Assembly: GCA_049694275.1 (NCBI GenBank)
Contig: JBAVQS010000162.1
Location: forward strand, 1 to 20,318
DNA: 20,318 bases
Direction: 5' to 3'
From: JBAVQS01 sp049694275
GTDB lineage: Bacteria > Chloroflexota > Anaerolineae > UBA4142 > SHND01
Part shown: positions 13,970 to 20,318 of the stretch, piece after piece
Position numbering within the stretch: position 1 is the first letter of the stretch
Layout of the letters: the number at the start of each line of letters is the position of its first letter
Position numbers and translations under genes: made by a program
Notes under the pieces: generated by a model
What the model saw: only the letters and a program-made list of their open reading frames with translations
What the model was told of the DNA's origin: nothing
Database searches by the model: none

Positions 13970-15805
13970 ATGATTCGTAGACTGGGAACGCCGCTGGATG
14001 GGCCGCTGGCGCTGTTTGTCGTGAGCGCGCTGGTCGGCGTTTGGGCATCGTATGACCGGGCGATAAGCTGGGACAAGTTCTGGCTGATTGTCGCGGCGAT
14101 CCTGCTCTTTTATATCATTATAGAATCCAGTCGACTATTCGACCATCCGACGATTCGACTACCCAATCTATATGCCTGGTTATTCTTGCTCGGAAGCGCT
14201 GCCTTTGCCGTCTATTTCGTCACGCAGCATGATTGGGCAGCGGATTCAGCAAAGGTCGAGGCACTGGCGCGTGTGGGCCAGTGGCTGAACCGTATCACCC
14301 CGCAATTGGGGTGGCGCGATGTGAACCCGAATATTGCCGCAGGGGTGTTTGAGATCGCGCTGCCGGTGGGAGCGGCCAAGCTGTTAGCGGTTAGCAGGAA
14401 GCGGTTAGCGGTTAGCGGCCAGCTGTTAGGGGGTGGGCAGGGGGTAGCCGCTATCCGCTATCTTTCTCTCCTTGTCTTGCTGTTTACCTGTCTACTGGTT
14501 TCCTTGGGCCTCCTGATGACGGCCTCGCGCGGCGCGTGGCTGGCGCTGGGAGTCGTGGGCGCCATATTCCTGGGCGTATGGGCGCTGGGGCAAATGGGGC
14601 TGCGAAGACTGCCGGGGCGAGTTTGGATTCCCGTGGGAGTGGTGGTATTATCGCTCGCTCTCATTGGCCTGGTGCGGTTGGACGGGGCGAGCGCGATCGT
14701 GAACTTTTTGGGCGTGATTCGCGCCGGCGAGAGCGCCATCTCACGCGTCGAGTTGTGGGGACAGACGTGGGGCCTGATTCAGGATTACTATTTTACGGGG
14801 GCAGGGCTGGGCGTCTTTACTATGGTGCTTTCGACGTATGCCCTCCTCGTTCATGTCCCATTCCTAACCCACGCCCATGATCTCTTTCTCCAGGTCTGGG
14901 TGGAGCAGGGGCTGCTCGGAATTGTTTCCTTTGGCTGGCTGGTTTTCGAGTTTTATGCATGGGTATGGCGCCGACGCAAAGAAGACCCGGAGAAAAAAGG
15001 CCCAGAGCTTGACTGGCTGGCATGGGGTGGCATCGCGGCAGTGAGCATCATGCTGGCGCACGGTTTAGTGGATGTTCTGCTATATTCCAGTCGTGAGTTA
15101 CTGTTGTTCTTTATCCCATTCGCCCTGGCGGTCAGTAGTCAGCGGTCAGCCGTTAGCGGTCAGCCGTTAGCGGTTAGCAGGGCCCTGGACAAGCCCAGGT
15201 TGATAATGGCTAACAGCCAACAGTCGAGCAGGGGCTCTATTCAGTCGCTGATAGTTATCGCTATCGTCGTGATTGTTGCGCTGGGGTTGATCGGCGCATT
15301 CTATTGGAAGCCGCTCGGAGCGATATGGTACGCGAATCTGGGGAGCGTGGAACAGACCCGGTATGAACTGGCGCAATACAAATTTCCCGATCACCTTGTC
15401 GAATATTTCCGGCGCGACGCATCCCTTGTCCTGCGCACTTCAGGGTTGACCACCGCGGTTGAGGATTTCAACCACGCGCTGGCGCTCGATCCTTTGAACG
15501 TCACAGCGAACCAGCGGCTGAGCGAGATTGCGCTGGCGCAGGGGAGATATGACGATGCGCGGGGAATGCTGGAGCAGGCCCTGCCGCGTGACCCGGCTAA
15601 TCAGGTCACCTGGCAGTTGTTAGGAGATGCGTATCTGGGGTTGGGGCGGTTGGACGATGCCTATGCATATTGGTCGCGTGTCCCCGATGCGCCGGGCAAG
15701 CTGGATGTAGAAGCGTCAGTCCGATATGGTGTGAATAGAGACGCCGAGCGGGCCGGTTGGGCCAGGACCCTGGCGGAACGAATCCGCGCCGCGCCGGTAA
15801 AATAG
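13970..15805 (+). CDS. O-antigen ligase/polymerase family protein with C-terminal TPR
   Basis: The protein has 611 residues from the ATG at 13970, four bases after the wecE stop; a GTG at 13931 would overlap wecE and is less likely. It has about 10-12 hydrophobic segments. The Wzy_C/WaaL-type core shows T-A-S-R-G-A-W-L-A, then G-A-G-L-G-V-F and H-A-H-D-L-F-L-Q-V-W-V-E-Q-G-L-L-G, the usual periplasmic loop motif with functional histidines. Two TPR-like units follow the last membrane segment (about residues 500-590). Such proteins polymerise glycan units or ligate them to an acceptor on the outer face of the membrane. Unusually, two heptamer repeat arrays and one octamer array lie in the coding sequence, all in hydrophilic segments between membrane helices; they encode 7-residue repeats such as L-A-V-S-G-Q. 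Confidence 0.9.
   Translation: MIRRLGTPLDGPLALFVVSALVGVWASYDRAISWDKFWLIVAAILLFYIIIESSRLFDHPTIRLPNLYAWLFLLGSAAFAVYFVTQHDWAADSAKVEALARVGQWLNRITPQLGWRDVNPNIAAGVFEIALPVGAAKLLAVSRKRLAVSGQLLGGGQGVAAIRYLSLLVLLFTCLLVSLGLLMTASRGAWLALGVVGAIFLGVWALGQMGLRRLPGRVWIPVGVVVLSLALIGLVRLDGASAIVNFLGVIRAGESAISRVELWGQTWGLIQDYYFTGAGLGVFTMVLSTYALLVHVPFLTHAHDLFLQVWVEQGLLGIVSFGWLVFEFYAWVWRRRKEDPEKKGPELDWLAWGGIAAVSIMLAHGLVDVLLYSSRELLLFFIPFALAVSSQRSAVSGQPLAVSRALDKPRLIMANSQQSSRGSIQSLIVIAIVVIVALGLIGAFYWKPLGAIWYANLGSVEQTRYELAQYKFPDHLVEYFRRDASLVLRTSGLTTAVEDFNHALALDPLNVTANQRLSEIALAQGRYDDARGMLEQALPRDPANQVTWQLLGDAYLGLGRLDDAYAYWSRVPDAPGKLDVEASVRYGVNRDAERAGWARTLAERIRAAPVK
14132..14163 (+). repeat. octamer tandem array inside the O-antigen ligase gene
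   Basis: Four successive 8-bp units begin with CGAC: CGACTATT (14132), CGACCATC (14140), then CGACGATT (14148) and CGACTACC (14156). The consensus is CGACnATY. The stretch encodes residues about 55-65, a short hydrophilic segment between the second and third membrane helices. Confidence 0.65.
14381..14461 (+). repeat. heptamer tandem array with inverted units, copy 1
   Basis: Seven degenerate 7-bp units, consensus CGGTTAG, occupy 14381-14429 without a gap; three are exact CGGTTAG. Two units in the opposite orientation (CCGCTAT twice) follow at 14448-14461. TAGCGGTTAGCGGC (14406-14419) can pair with GCCGCTATCCGCTA (14447-14460) at 13 of 14 positions, leaving a 27-nt loop. The translation is a seven-residue periodicity, L-A-V-S-x-x-x, at about residues 137-155 in a loop between membrane helices. 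Confidence 0.8.
15129..15223 (+). repeat. heptamer tandem array with inverted units, copy 2
   Basis: Seven 7-bp units (variants CGGTCAG, CCGTTAG, CGGTTAG) fill 15129-15177, the same number and length as copy 1. Two inverted units, CTAACAG (15210-15216) and CCAACAG (15217-15223), lie 32 bp further on. The reading frame stays open and encodes A-V-S-x-x-x-x repeats (about residues 387-405), again between two membrane helices. Confidence 0.78.
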
Positions 15806-15826
15806 GCAGAACAGTGCGTTCTCAGC

Positions 15827-15860
15827 GTGGTTTGCCGGCTACGGTGGCTTGCCGGTCACA
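15827..15860 (+). repeat. 17-bp imperfect direct repeat before the second acyltransferase
   Basis: GTGGTTTGCCGGCTACG (15827-15843) is followed at once by a related 17-mer, GTGGCTTGCCGGTCACA (15844-15860), identical at 12 of 17 positions. The pair lies in the 85-bp gap between the O-antigen ligase and acyltransferase genes. It may be a small tandem duplication. Confidence 0.5.
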
Positions 15861-15890
15861 TTGCGACCGCGCTGGAGGAGAATAGCAGGA

Positions 15891-16742
15891 ATGGATAAAA
15901 AAGCGCGTACGGCCGCCACGGTTCGCAAGAAATCGGCGCGGCGCCAGAATGCATCGGGCGGGAAAGCGAGCGCTCTCCCTGAGGGGCCTCGCGCCCTGCT
16001 GATATCCGGTTTTGCACAAATGCCGCGGCACCACCGAATCTCGCGGCAAGCACAGGTGGCAAGCAGCGCCTATTTGGGAAACGCGGTAACGGTTTATCCG
16101 TGCGTCACGATTGGCGAGGATTGTATTGTGATGGATGGCGCGGTAATCGGGCGCCCGCCGATTCCGAACAAGACTGTGAACCGGTCCGTGCAGGTCAAGT
16201 TCACGGATCTCGCAATTGGCGCGGGGAGCATCATCGGTTGTAACTCGGTGCTCTATACCGGTAGTTCCATCGGCAAAAAGGTGCTGATCAGCGATTTGAG
16301 CTCGATTCGGGAAGGATGTACATTAGGGGACGATGTGGTAATCGGGCGTGGTGTCATGATGCTCTATAGCTGCTCGGTGGGCGCGCGGAGCCGCATTCAG
16401 GACCAGGTCCATCTGGTCGGTAATATGGTCATCGAAGAGGATGTCTTTATTGGCATGGGGGTTACGACCACGAATGATAACGCCGTATATTTGAACCGTT
16501 TTGGCATCGGCAACCCAGAGATTAAGGGGCCAACCATCCGGCGCCTGGCGGTGGTGGGGGCCGGCGCGACGCTGCTGCCCGGCATTGAGATTGGCGAGGG
16601 GGCGATGGTCGCGGCGGGTGCAGTCGTAACCAAGAGCGTGCCCGCGTGGACGATTGTGGCCGGTGTGCCGGCGCGACATGTCCGTGATATCCCGATTGAA
16701 TGGCGTGACGCCGCCGAACACCACCTGGAGCAGGGCCGCTAG
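15891..16742 (+). CDS. left-handed beta-helix acyltransferase (sugar N- or O-acetyltransferase)
   Basis: The protein has 283 residues from the ATG at 15891, preceded by GGAGGAG (15874-15880); a TTG at 15849 is open in frame but lies in the repeat-rich gap. A basic N-terminal tail of about 45 residues precedes hexapeptide repeats such as V-T-I-G-E-D, L-A-I-G-A-G, S-S-I-G-K-K, V-F-I-G-M-G, I-E-I-G-E-G. It ends in W-T-I-V-A-G-V-P-A-R-H-V. The repeat pattern resembles acetyltransferases acting on UDP- or dTDP-amino sugars (WbpD/PglD/WxcM-N type) more than serine acetyltransferase. In this locus it is a plausible replacement for WecD, acetylating the amine made by WecE, but that is inference. It differs clearly from the first acyltransferase, so it is not a recent duplicate. 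Confidence 0.85.
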   Translation: MDKKARTAATVRKKSARRQNASGGKASALPEGPRALLISGFAQMPRHHRISRQAQVASSAYLGNAVTVYPCVTIGEDCIVMDGAVIGRPPIPNKTVNRSVQVKFTDLAIGAGSIIGCNSVLYTGSSIGKKVLISDLSSIREGCTLGDDVVIGRGVMMLYSCSVGARSRIQDQVHLVGNMVIEEDVFIGMGVTTTNDNAVYLNRFGIGNPEIKGPTIRRLAVVGAGATLLPGIEIGEGAMVAAGAVVTKSVPAWTIVAGVPARHVRDIPIEWRDAAEHHLEQGR

Positions 16743-16822
16743 GCGAGCCGAACGGCGCGTGCTCATCGCGGTTCGCAATGCGCCCATGGGCGCCCCGAAA
16801 GCGCCGTCTGGAGTTGCTCTCA

Positions 16823-17812
16823 ATGTCATTCATCTCTATCGTCATTCCGGTCTATTTCAACGAGCAGAGCCTGCCGCTATTACTGGAGCGCCTGGATGCG
16901 CTCGCATCGGCGCAGAGCGCTGACCAATTCGAGTTTATCTTTGTTGACGACGGCTCGGGTGATAATTCGCTGGCGGTGTTATCCCGACTGGCCGAGCAGG
17001 ACAAGCGGGTGCGCGTCGTTCGGCTATCCCGCAATTTTGGATCGAATGCAGCGATCCTCGCCGGATTGAGCTACGCTCGGGGCGACTGCGCCGCCTTTAT
17101 CGCTGCCGACCTCCAGGACCCGCCGGAACAGTTGCCAGAGATGATTCGTTTATGGAAAGGGGGCGCCGAGGTGGTGCTGGCCGTTCGCAAGGACCGGCGC
17201 GGTGACCCGTTTCTGACGCGCGTATTTGCGATGGCCTTTAACACCGCCTTTGCCACCTTTGTTTTCAAGGGGATGTCGCCGCAGGGGGTGGGGTTCTTTC
17301 TGATCGACCGACGGGTTGTGGATGTCGTGGTGGAAACCGCCGAAAAGAATGCGCACCTCATTGGCCTCATCCTGTGGAGCGGGTTCCGGCGGGCAGTCGT
17401 CGAGTACGATCGCGTCGAGCGGCAGCACGGCCGCTCGCGCTGGACCTTCGGCAAAAAGCTAAACTATTTCGTCGATGCTTTTGTCGCATTCACCTATTTG
17501 CCTCTGCGCATATCCTCCGCACTGGGAGTTCTCCTCTCGATTGCGGGGGCGATTTACGCAGCAATTGTGCTGGTCGCGCGTTTAATGGGTAACATTCCGG
17601 TCGAGGGATGGACGGCGCTGATGATCGTCGTGCTCCTGGCATCCGGAACCCAGTTGTTGATGTTAGGGGTGATCGGCGAATACCTGTGGCGCAACCTGGA
17701 TGCCACACGCCGCCGCCCGCCATTTATCGTGGCCTCGCTCCTCAATGTGCCTGCCACCCGCAGTGACGCGCCGCAGGTGAGCGCCCATCCCGGCATGATG
17801 GAGCCGAATTAA
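16823..17812 (+). CDS. family 2 glycosyltransferase, ArnC/GtrB-like polyprenyl-phosphate type
   Basis: The protein has 329 residues. The GT-A domain opens I-S-I-V-I-P-V-Y-F-N-E and has V-D-D-G-S (41-45), S-R-N-F-G-S-N-A-A-I-L-A-G and A-A-D-L-Q-D-P-P-E (94-102). The D-L-Q-D-P-P-E motif is the hallmark of ArnC/GtrB/DPM1-like enzymes. R-S-R-W-T-F-G-K-K precedes two C-terminal membrane segments. Expected reaction: nucleotide-sugar plus polyprenyl phosphate gives polyprenyl-phosphate-sugar on the cytoplasmic face, the donor used by GT-C enzymes outside. The start is set by GGAG at 16810-16813, and the ATG at 16823 matches the family N-terminus. Its TAA overlaps the next ATG by one base (TAATG), indicating translational coupling to the GT39 protein, its likely user. 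Confidence 0.92.
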   Translation: MSFISIVIPVYFNEQSLPLLLERLDALASAQSADQFEFIFVDDGSGDNSLAVLSRLAEQDKRVRVVRLSRNFGSNAAILAGLSYARGDCAAFIAADLQDPPEQLPEMIRLWKGGAEVVLAVRKDRRGDPFLTRVFAMAFNTAFATFVFKGMSPQGVGFFLIDRRVVDVVVETAEKNAHLIGLILWSGFRRAVVEYDRVERQHGRSRWTFGKKLNYFVDAFVAFTYLPLRISSALGVLLSIAGAIYAAIVLVARLMGNIPVEGWTALMIVVLLASGTQLLMLGVIGEYLWRNLDATRRRPPFIVASLLNVPATRSDAPQVSAHPGMMEPN

Positions 17813-19539
17813 TGTCGCGGATTTGGAACAATACCTATACGGTCGCCGTTGGGTTGGGCGCCATCCTGTTGCTGGCGCTGTTCGTGCGGGTTTGGGGAAT
17901 GGGGTTTGGACTGCCCTATCGATATCATATAGACGAACCGGCATATGTGGTGAATGCGCTGCGAATTGCGCACGGCGAGCTCAAGCTGGATTACCCCCCG
18001 CTCAGTCCCAGCTTGCATCAGATTCTCCTCGCCGTTAGCTTTGGCGTGCTCTATGTGGCTGAACTAGCAGCCGGTAAGGTGAGCTCGCCCACCGCTTTTG
18101 CGAACTCGTATCAACTAGATGCGACCGGATTTTACCTCATCGCCCGCGGCTGGAGCATTCTATGCAGTGTGGCGGCAATCTATTTACTCTATCTGATAGT
18201 CAGTCGCCGGCAAGGACGTCGTACCGGCCTGGTCGCTTGCCTGTTTCTGGCTTTATCCATGATCGACGTCCGGCACGCGCATTTTGCCGAGCCCTACTCG
18301 ATGCTGACCCTGTTCGTGTTGCTGGCCGTCTACGCGGCATTAGTCTTTGGCGAAAAGGGTGCTACGCGCTGGTTGGCTGTTTCGGCCCTGGCGGCCGGGA
18401 TTGCCATCGGAATCAAATATTCAGTCCTGCCGGTGGCGTTGGTCCCTGTGGGTGCAGTGGGACTGCGTTTTTGGCAGGGACGCCGGCAAGAGCTCAAGGT
18501 GGCGCTCAGGCAGCTTGTTTACACCGCATTATTCGGCCTGGCCGGAGTCTTGATTGGGACGCCATCCTTACTGCTAAACCCCAGGGGCGCGCTCCAAATG
18601 GCGGGTGTCCAGGCGGCGCTAGCTACGACGGCGCAGGGTTTTTGGGGAATTCAATTTACAAACTGGCCGACATGGTGGTTTTATCTTGATGTTCTGGAGA
18701 TCGGCTGGGGCTGGCCGTTGGTGATTTTGGCGGCGGCAGGGCTGGGCCGCGTGCTCTGGTCGCGGCAGCGCCAGGATTTTCTCATCCTACTCTTTCCGGT
18801 GTTGTTCGCCGCGCTTTTGCTTCAAGCTTCCGCGGCCTCGTCGGCGTTTGCGCGTTATAGTGTTCCCGCGCTGCCGTTTCTGGCCTGGTTGGCGGCAATT
18901 GCCGTGGTGTGGGTGGTCGATTGGGCGGGGGGCCGTTGGAACGTGCAGGCGCGTACGGTCGCTCTTGTCGTTGTCGCAGGTGCGCTCGTGATTATTCCGG
19001 CGATTCGGATTGTCCAGCTTGATCATTTATGGACCCAGGTCGATACGCGCACACTTGCCAAAGAATGGATAGAGACCCAAGTGCCTGCCGGGTCCAAGAT
19101 TGCTATGCAGTGGTATGGTCCGGCGCTGGCGACGGCAACCCATCCGGAAGCGAATAGCAGTCGGGTGTATGATGTCCTGCAGGTGGACCCCTTCGATAGC
19201 AGCCCGAACTGGTACTCGCTTGATTATTATCGCTCACAGGGTTTTGATTATCTGGTATTGAGCAGTTTTATTTACGATTTGCGCCGGATCGATCCCAGGG
19301 ACAATCAGACACGCTCCGATTTCTATCAAGGGCTCGCCAGCCAGGCTGACCTGGTGGCCGAGTTCCGGCCTTTTGATGGAAAACAAGAGCCGCCCTTTTT
19401 CTTTGAAGAGCTGTGGGGCCCGATCACCGCGCTGGATCAGTTCACGCGGCCTGGTCCCACCATTCAGATCTACCGCATTACACAGCCCACCCCGGTGGGC
19501 GATACATCCCAGGGTGCCCTGAACGCGCCGATTGATTGA
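17812..19539 (+). CDS. GT39/PMT_2-type integral membrane glycosyltransferase
   Basis: The protein has 575 residues with about ten hydrophobic segments in the first two thirds and a hydrophilic C-terminal domain. The catalytic acidic pair of the first periplasmic loop is in Y-H-I-D-E-P (Asp41-Glu42), just after the first membrane segment, as in ArnT/PMT-like GT-C enzymes. R-H-A-H-F-A-E-P-Y-S in a later loop is typical of this superfamily. A further landmark is G-I-K-Y-S-V-L-P. Such proteins move a sugar from a polyprenyl-phosphate donor onto a lipid, glycan or protein at the outer face of the membrane. The 1-nt overlap with the upstream GT2 suggests that enzyme makes the donor. The acceptor is unknown. 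The C-terminus includes a GC-rich hairpin in DNA (19485-19500), but without a T tract. Confidence 0.88.
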   Translation: MSRIWNNTYTVAVGLGAILLLALFVRVWGMGFGLPYRYHIDEPAYVVNALRIAHGELKLDYPPLSPSLHQILLAVSFGVLYVAELAAGKVSSPTAFANSYQLDATGFYLIARGWSILCSVAAIYLLYLIVSRRQGRRTGLVACLFLALSMIDVRHAHFAEPYSMLTLFVLLAVYAALVFGEKGATRWLAVSALAAGIAIGIKYSVLPVALVPVGAVGLRFWQGRRQELKVALRQLVYTALFGLAGVLIGTPSLLLNPRGALQMAGVQAALATTAQGFWGIQFTNWPTWWFYLDVLEIGWGWPLVILAAAGLGRVLWSRQRQDFLILLFPVLFAALLLQASAASSAFARYSVPALPFLAWLAAIAVVWVVDWAGGRWNVQARTVALVVVAGALVIIPAIRIVQLDHLWTQVDTRTLAKEWIETQVPAGSKIAMQWYGPALATATHPEANSSRVYDVLQVDPFDSSPNWYSLDYYRSQGFDYLVLSSFIYDLRRIDPRDNQTRSDFYQGLASQADLVAEFRPFDGKQEPPFFFEELWGPITALDQFTRPGPTIQIYRITQPTPVGDTSQGALNAPID

Positions 19540-19541
19540 GA

Positions 19542-20318
19542 ATGGAAACGAGTCTGCCTATCGATGCACGTTCACCGAGCATGGGTCAGAGCAAGCGCTG
19601 GCTGATTTTGCCATTGCTTGTTCTCGCGAGCGCGTTCCTGGTGTATCTGTTTCGCTTTAACTTTTTGCCTCAACCGGGCATCGTGCTGGACGAAGCGGAG
19701 TATATGGTGTTGGGCGAATCCTTTGCGACCGGACAGCCGTACCGGCTCGTCAATTATCCCGACCCACCGGTTGAAACGCTGTTCCCGCCAGGATATCCCA
19801 TGCTTGTGCTGGCGCCGGCCTGGCTTGTCGTGGGTCCCAATTATTGGGCGCTCCGCGCAACATCACTGGCGCTGGCCCTCGGCAACGTCCTGCTGGCCTA
19901 TGTCCTGCTGCGGAGGTATTTGGCAGAGCCTCTGCGCTCGGCTGCTGTTGCGCTCATGGCGGTGAATTCTTCCATCGCGGCGTTCGCCGGCGTTGCCGTG
20001 TCCGAAACCGCTTTTATTTTCTTTATGCTTGCATTTCTAGTTCTGTTAGAGCGGTGGCACGAAAAGAGACGTCTCTGGACAATCGAAACGGTACCTGCAA
20101 TTCTGGCTCTCGCGGCGCTGATCTCGATTCGGTATCAAGGAATGGCGCTGGCAGGCGCGGCCTTGCTATTCCTGGTGTTGGGCCGGCGATATCGCCAGGC
20201 ATTTGTCCTGGCGATGGGGGTGGGGCTAGTCATTTTGCCCCTGCTGGCATGGCTGGCCGGTCTACAAAACAATGCCGCGCCTTCGTCAGGGACGCTGACT
20301 GCAAGCGCTGTTCTGCTC
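19542..20318 (+). CDS. second GT39-like membrane glycosyltransferase, 3'-truncated
   Basis: The ATG at 19542 opens three bases after the preceding stop and the frame runs to the window end without a stop, so 259 residues are visible. A membrane segment at about 21-36 is followed by P-Q-P-G-I-V-L-D-E-A-E-Y with the GT-C acidic pair Asp50-Glu51. P-P-G-Y-P and the spaced hydrophobic segments (about 82-92, 104-118, 127-165, 185-215 and 220-240) fit GT39/ArnT-like proteins. It is clearly diverged from its neighbour, so it may use another acceptor or sugar. A shorter frame within it (19618-19965) is out of frame and not real. The ribosome-binding site is poor (TTGAGA), consistent with coupling to the upstream gene. 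Confidence 0.85.
   Translation, partial: METSLPIDARSPSMGQSKRWLILPLLVLASAFLVYLFRFNFLPQPGIVLDEAEYMVLGESFATGQPYRLVNYPDPPVETLFPPGYPMLVLAPAWLVVGPNYWALRATSLALALGNVLLAYVLLRRYLAEPLRSAAVALMAVNSSIAAFAGVAVSETAFIFFMLAFLVLLERWHEKRRLWTIETVPAILALAALISIRYQGMALAGAALLFLVLGRRYRQAFVLAMGVGLVILPLLAWLAGLQNNAAPSSGTLTASAVLL

Noticed and set aside
14105..14125. AT-rich stretch with TATATC and TATAGAAT, promoter-like
   Set aside because: It is inside the O-antigen ligase coding sequence, encodes a hydrophobic helix, and has no matching -35 box at proper spacing.
19485..19500. 7-bp GC-rich hairpin (GCCCACC/GGTGGGC) near the end of the first GT39 gene
   Set aside because: It lies inside coding sequence, has a two-base loop and no following T tract, so it is not a terminator.

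Overview
This 20.3 kb window looks like a chromosomal segment of a moderately GC-rich bacterium. Every gene I can support lies on the + strand. Gene content, overall composition and intragenic 7-8 bp tandem repeats fit a Chloroflexota/Anaerolineae-like genome, but that assignment is an inference, since no marker gene settles it. I see no phage, IS element, transposase or CRISPR array.

Region 1 (1-6452) is mixed housekeeping. It holds the 3' part of an alkaline-phosphatase-superfamily phosphodiesterase, a HAD phosphatase, and a tRNA-Asn(GTT) with a near-consensus promoter and a strong intrinsic terminator. These are followed by an MFS transporter, two tandem deoxynucleoside kinases of different subtypes (dGK-like, then dAK/dCK-like), an LPG-synthase-TM/UPF0104 flippase-like membrane protein and a class I SAM methyltransferase.

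Region 2 (6453-6777) is a 325 bp gene-free gap. It carries an extended -10 promoter and then, about 30 bp into the predicted transcript, a complete Rho-independent terminator. Weaker promoter candidates lie beyond it. This has the layout of a transcription attenuator in front of the surface-polysaccharide genes.

Region 3 (6778-20318) is a surface glycan locus. In order it holds a GHMP sugar kinase (HddA-like), a left-handed beta-helix acyltransferase, a GT2 polyprenyl-phosphate glycosyltransferase, UDP-GlcNAc 2-epimerase (wecB) and a B12-binding-type radical SAM protein. Then come dTDP-4-amino-4,6-dideoxygalactose transaminase (wecE), an O-antigen ligase/polymerase with C-terminal TPR, a second beta-helix acyltransferase, an ArnC/GtrB-like GT2 and two GT39-type integral membrane glycosyltransferases, the last cut by the window end. 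Together they suggest synthesis of activated amino sugars (ManNAc and Fuc4N or a derivative), loading of sugars onto polyprenyl phosphate, transfer on the outer face of the membrane by GT39 enzymes, and polymerisation or ligation by the Wzy/WaaL-like protein.

The most unusual layer is not a gene but a set of degenerate short-period tandem repeats. Two heptamer arrays of exactly seven units (14381-14429 and 15129-15177) lie in frame inside the O-antigen ligase gene, and each is followed by two units of the same heptamer in inverted orientation. An octamer array lies in the same gene (14132-14163). Another octamer array (9883-9930) fills the gap before wecB and supplies its ribosome-binding region and start codon.
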